This document shows positions 52,826 through 54,735 of a stretch of DNA of 54,735 nucleotides, one piece after another. Origin of the DNA: Deltaproteobacteria bacterium (GTDB lineage: Bacteria; Desulfobacterota_D; UBA1144; Nemesobacterales; JAJCZQ01); the NCBI GenBank assembly GCA_029262335.1, contig JAJCZQ010000050.1, forward strand, positions 1 to 54,735, read 5' to 3'. The notes beneath the pieces are model-generated. The model saw only the letters and a list, made by a program, of their open reading frames with translations, was not told the origin of the DNA and did no database searches. Every line of letters begins with the position of its first letter. Within the stretch, counting starts at the first letter, position 1. A program made the translations under genes and the position numbers.

Positions 52826-53953
52826 CTATTTACTAATATTTAACAGAATATAGTATGCAGCTGCACTGAATGCCGCTGCAATCGGGAGGGTAAGAACCCA
52901 TGAAAGTACTATTTCGGAAACAACCTTTGTATTTGCCTGTTTTGTTACTGTCCCGATACCAAATATTGATCCAACTGAAACATGGGTAGTTGAGACCGGT
53001 ACACCGAACCTGCTTGCAACAATGACAAGAAAACCAGTCACAAGATTTGCAGTAAAACCCTGGCCATGGTTCATAGGTGTAATTTTCTTACTTATAGTGT
53101 TGGCGACTTTTTTGGCATTAATAAGACCGCCTGCAGCCATACCTATGGCAACAGAAAGCATTCCCCACTGGATTCCAAATGCCTTTATCACGAGAAGAAG
53201 TGCAACAATTTTCGGGGTATCGTTAAGTCCCCTCGCAAAGCTGACAATCCCCGCACTTCCAAAATGGGCATAATCAAGAAGGTCCTGTGCATTTAATCCA
53301 AAAAAAGTACCGTTATACCTTTGTGTGCAGGACTCTTCCTGTGTTACCTGGATATCCATATACTTTACGGAACGCATTGCCATTATTCCCTTAGGTTCAA
53401 TTATAGGCACTACCCTTTCCTTCTCACCCATACAGACGCACCACTCCTTGGTGATTCCGAGTTTCATTCGTATTGTCTTAAAAATAATATATAGGGTCCC
53501 GGCTAGTGTGAGTGCGATAAAGGGGCTTAACAATAGGGGTAGGAAAAATTTCTTGCCAAGTACCGAAAAATTTATGTCCTGGCCCACAGCAATCAGCCCG
53601 GCCCCCACAAGTGCCCCGGTAAGGCTGTGGGTAGTGGAAATTGGAAACCCGGTGACAGTAGCAATCATTACGGTAATAGCAGCACCCAGTGCGACTGCCA
53701 ACAGAAATTCCGGTGACCCTGCAACAAAATCCGGTACAAGGCCTTTCCCGGAGAAACTTTTTACAAGTGCGTCCGCCAGGAATATTGAACATACGGAGCC
53801 TATAAAAGTGGTTACCGTTGCCCACCAGATAGCATTTTTATAACTTGTTGTTTCACTGCCGAATAATGTGGCAACACCTTTGAAGTTGTCATTGGCGCCG
53901 TTGGAATATGCCAGGAAGCATGCAGCTATAAACAGAAGTATCAATAAGGTCAT
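52826..53953 (-). CDS. pit: PiT-family inorganic phosphate transporter
   Basis: A 375-residue membrane protein. The two PiT signature repeats are SNGANDNFKGVATLFGS near the N-terminus and FARGLNDTPKIVALLL in the second half. The internal repeat VTGFPISTTHSLTGALVGAG and RFGVPVSTTHVSVGSIFG is also seen. A cytoplasmic loop contains CVCMG and acidic residues. It imports phosphate with H+ or Na+. The gene is upstream of EamA on the same strand with a 72-bp gap. The region 53954-54164 upstream holds the hairpin at 54085-54122 and nothing else recognised. Confidence 0.94.
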   Translation of the reverse strand: MTLLILLFIAACFLAYSNGANDNFKGVATLFGSETTSYKNAIWWATVTTFIGSVCSIFLADALVKSFSGKGLVPDFVAGSPEFLLAVALGAAITVMIATVTGFPISTTHSLTGALVGAGLIAVGQDINFSVLGKKFFLPLLLSPFIALTLAGTLYIIFKTIRMKLGITKEWCVCMGEKERVVPIIEPKGIMAMRSVKYMDIQVTQEESCTQRYNGTFFGLNAQDLLDYAHFGSAGIVSFARGLNDTPKIVALLLVIKAFGIQWGMLSVAIGMAAGGLINAKKVANTISKKITPMNHGQGFTANLVTGFLVIVASRFGVPVSTTHVSVGSIFGIGTVTKQANTKVVSEIVLSWVLTLPIAAAFSAAAYYILLNISK

Positions 53954-54084
53954 TAATTGTCCCGGTAATAGTTAAATTTATTCTCTATTAAAACTGAATT
54001 ATAAATATTGATTCAGGAAAATATACGAAGTTTCGAAGAAATTTAGTTCATTTAAAAAAATTCAGCACAAATGCGTAAATGCAA

Positions 54085-54122
54085 ATATTGAGGTACAGAA
54101 AAATATGCCTGCACCTCAATAT
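54085..54122 (-). terminator. long hairpin downstream of the YHS gene, possible terminator
   Basis: ATATTGAGGT (54085-54094) and ACCTCAATAT (54113-54122) form a perfect 10-bp stem; after one mismatch CAG/CTG add 3 bp. The hairpin lies 43 bp after the YHS gene stop. The following minus-strand sequence has only a short T run, so termination would be weak. Confidence 0.5.
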
Positions 54123-54164
54123 AAATTATAGACTCAACTAATTTTCAATAGCAATATTAATTTT

Positions 54165-54635
54165 TTACATGTTCTGCCAGTTTTGTTCTGCAGTTGGAAA
54201 TAAGGTCTTTTCATTCTGGTTCCAGGGAACTATTGTATTAAACATCTGTCCTTCATACATATCGTTATAAAAAAACAATAATTTACCGTTGTGGAATTTA
54301 AAAGTCTCAGGGTCTGGTACAACCTTTTTGCTCATTTTCCCTACTGCGAATGCACAGTATCCGTCATATGCAGGAATATAACTTTCAGGAGATTTTTTAA
54401 ATTCACCTTTATTGTTTTCCGATATAAAGTAAAATGTTGAGCCCATATATTCTGTTGAATATTTCTTATTTCCCTTAACAGCATTATTGGAAGAATAATA
54501 GGAAACAACATCATACCCATCAAGTGCAACCCCGTTTTTTGACCAAACTTCACCCGCAATAAGATTTGAACTGATACTCAATACGGATACAAACAGAATA
54601 AACATGCTAAATAATACTGATCTTAAACTAATCAT
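54165..54635 (-). CDS. exported YHS-domain protein
   Basis: A 156-residue protein with a Sec signal peptide (hydrophobic 5-25, cleavage near LIAGE). The YHS region (about 34-115) has GVALDGYDVVSYYS, FYFISENNKGEFKKSPE and PAYDGYCAFAVGKM. YHS domains often bind metal or heme and appear in periplasmic copper-handling proteins; here Cys, His and Tyr residues in YDGYCAFA and KFHNG could serve. AGGAGG precedes the ATG at about 6 bp. It is the last gene of the window; nothing is recognised in 54636-54735. Confidence 0.87.
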   Translation of the reverse strand: MISLRSVLFSMFILFVSVLSISSNLIAGEVWSKNGVALDGYDVVSYYSSNNAVKGNKKYSTEYMGSTFYFISENNKGEFKKSPESYIPAYDGYCAFAVGKMSKKVVPDPETFKFHNGKLLFFYNDMYEGQMFNTIVPWNQNEKTLFPTAEQNWQNM

Positions 54636-54735
54636 TTAAACCTCCTGAAAAATTAATAATTTGATTTACTGCTTTGAATTTAATAGGTATTATATATATG
54701 CATATTTGTATTTACAATAACATTAAATACATATT

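Overview
The window reads as a chromosomal segment of a Gram-negative, AT-rich bacterium (roughly 40% GC by eye). It is densely packed with mostly housekeeping genes. Gram-negative signs are TolQ/TolR-type (ExbB/ExbD) proteins, an OmpA-like lipoprotein, several lipoproteins and an MltD-like lytic transglycosylase. Protoporphyrinogen oxidase (HemG/HemY family) and ferrochelatase fit an organism that lives with oxygen. Several genes have an archaeal or deep-branching flavour: a double-AAA CDC48/VAT ATPase, two Ogg2-type DNA glycosylases, IorA/IorB and an F420-type LLM oxidoreductase. With GatCAB, this suggests a lineage outside the classic Proteobacteria, perhaps near the former deltaproteobacteria or candidate groups such as Dadabacteria. 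That placement is an inference from gene content; no rRNA is present to test it. No insertion sequence, prophage or CRISPR array was seen.

Layout. 1-572: tRNA-Pro(TGG) and three short hairpin repeats. 573-2602 (minus): an MBL hydrolase and recF. 2718-9839 (plus): CDC48-like ATPase, prepilin peptidase, an NtrB/NtrC-type pair, a DUF1460 protein and a small helical protein. 9844-11580 (minus): an LLM oxidoreductase and a lipoprotein resembling 2-keto-4-pentenoate hydratase. 11645-16976: obgE, an NTF2-like protein, queG, a KdsC-like pseudo-enzyme, a rhomboid protease, 6-phosphofructokinase and a small winged-helix protein. 17107-20792: a small HTH gene behind a perfect 20-bp palindrome, an 811-bp gap rich in inverted repeats, then a signalling pair (HTH-REC plus MEDS-PAS-PAS-histidine kinase). 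20799-22639 (minus): envelope lipoproteins and tRNA-Thr(CGT). 22775-27070 (minus): heme operon hemDE fusion-hemH-hemG.

27212-31467 (plus): lysA, exbB/tolQ, exbD/tolR, a BASS transporter cut by an in-frame UGA where a Trp is expected, and an EamA transporter. 31468-32577 (minus): ddl. 32809-37198 (plus): MltD-like lytic transglycosylase, two tandem Ogg2 genes (the second lacks the catalytic lysine) and gatB. 37207-43819: REC-HD-GYP, carA, iorB, iorA and a dual-specificity phosphatase. 43901-47578 (plus): a fluoroacetate-dehalogenase-like hydrolase, gshB, gatC and gatA. 47671-49674 (minus): rsmI and an SH3 membrane protein. 49842-51839: a secreted thaumatin-like/thrombospondin-type-3 protein with a C-terminal sorting signal. 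51872-54635 (minus): EamA transporter, PiT phosphate transporter and a YHS-domain protein.

The parts most worth a second look are the split DcmR-like signalling pair with its structured upstream region, the thaumatin-TSP3-sorting-signal protein, the duplicated Ogg2 with a lost catalytic lysine, the dead KdsC homologue overlapping queG, the UGA-for-Trp event in the BASS transporter, the hemDE fusion and the dehalogenase with a complete fluoroacetate active-site set.
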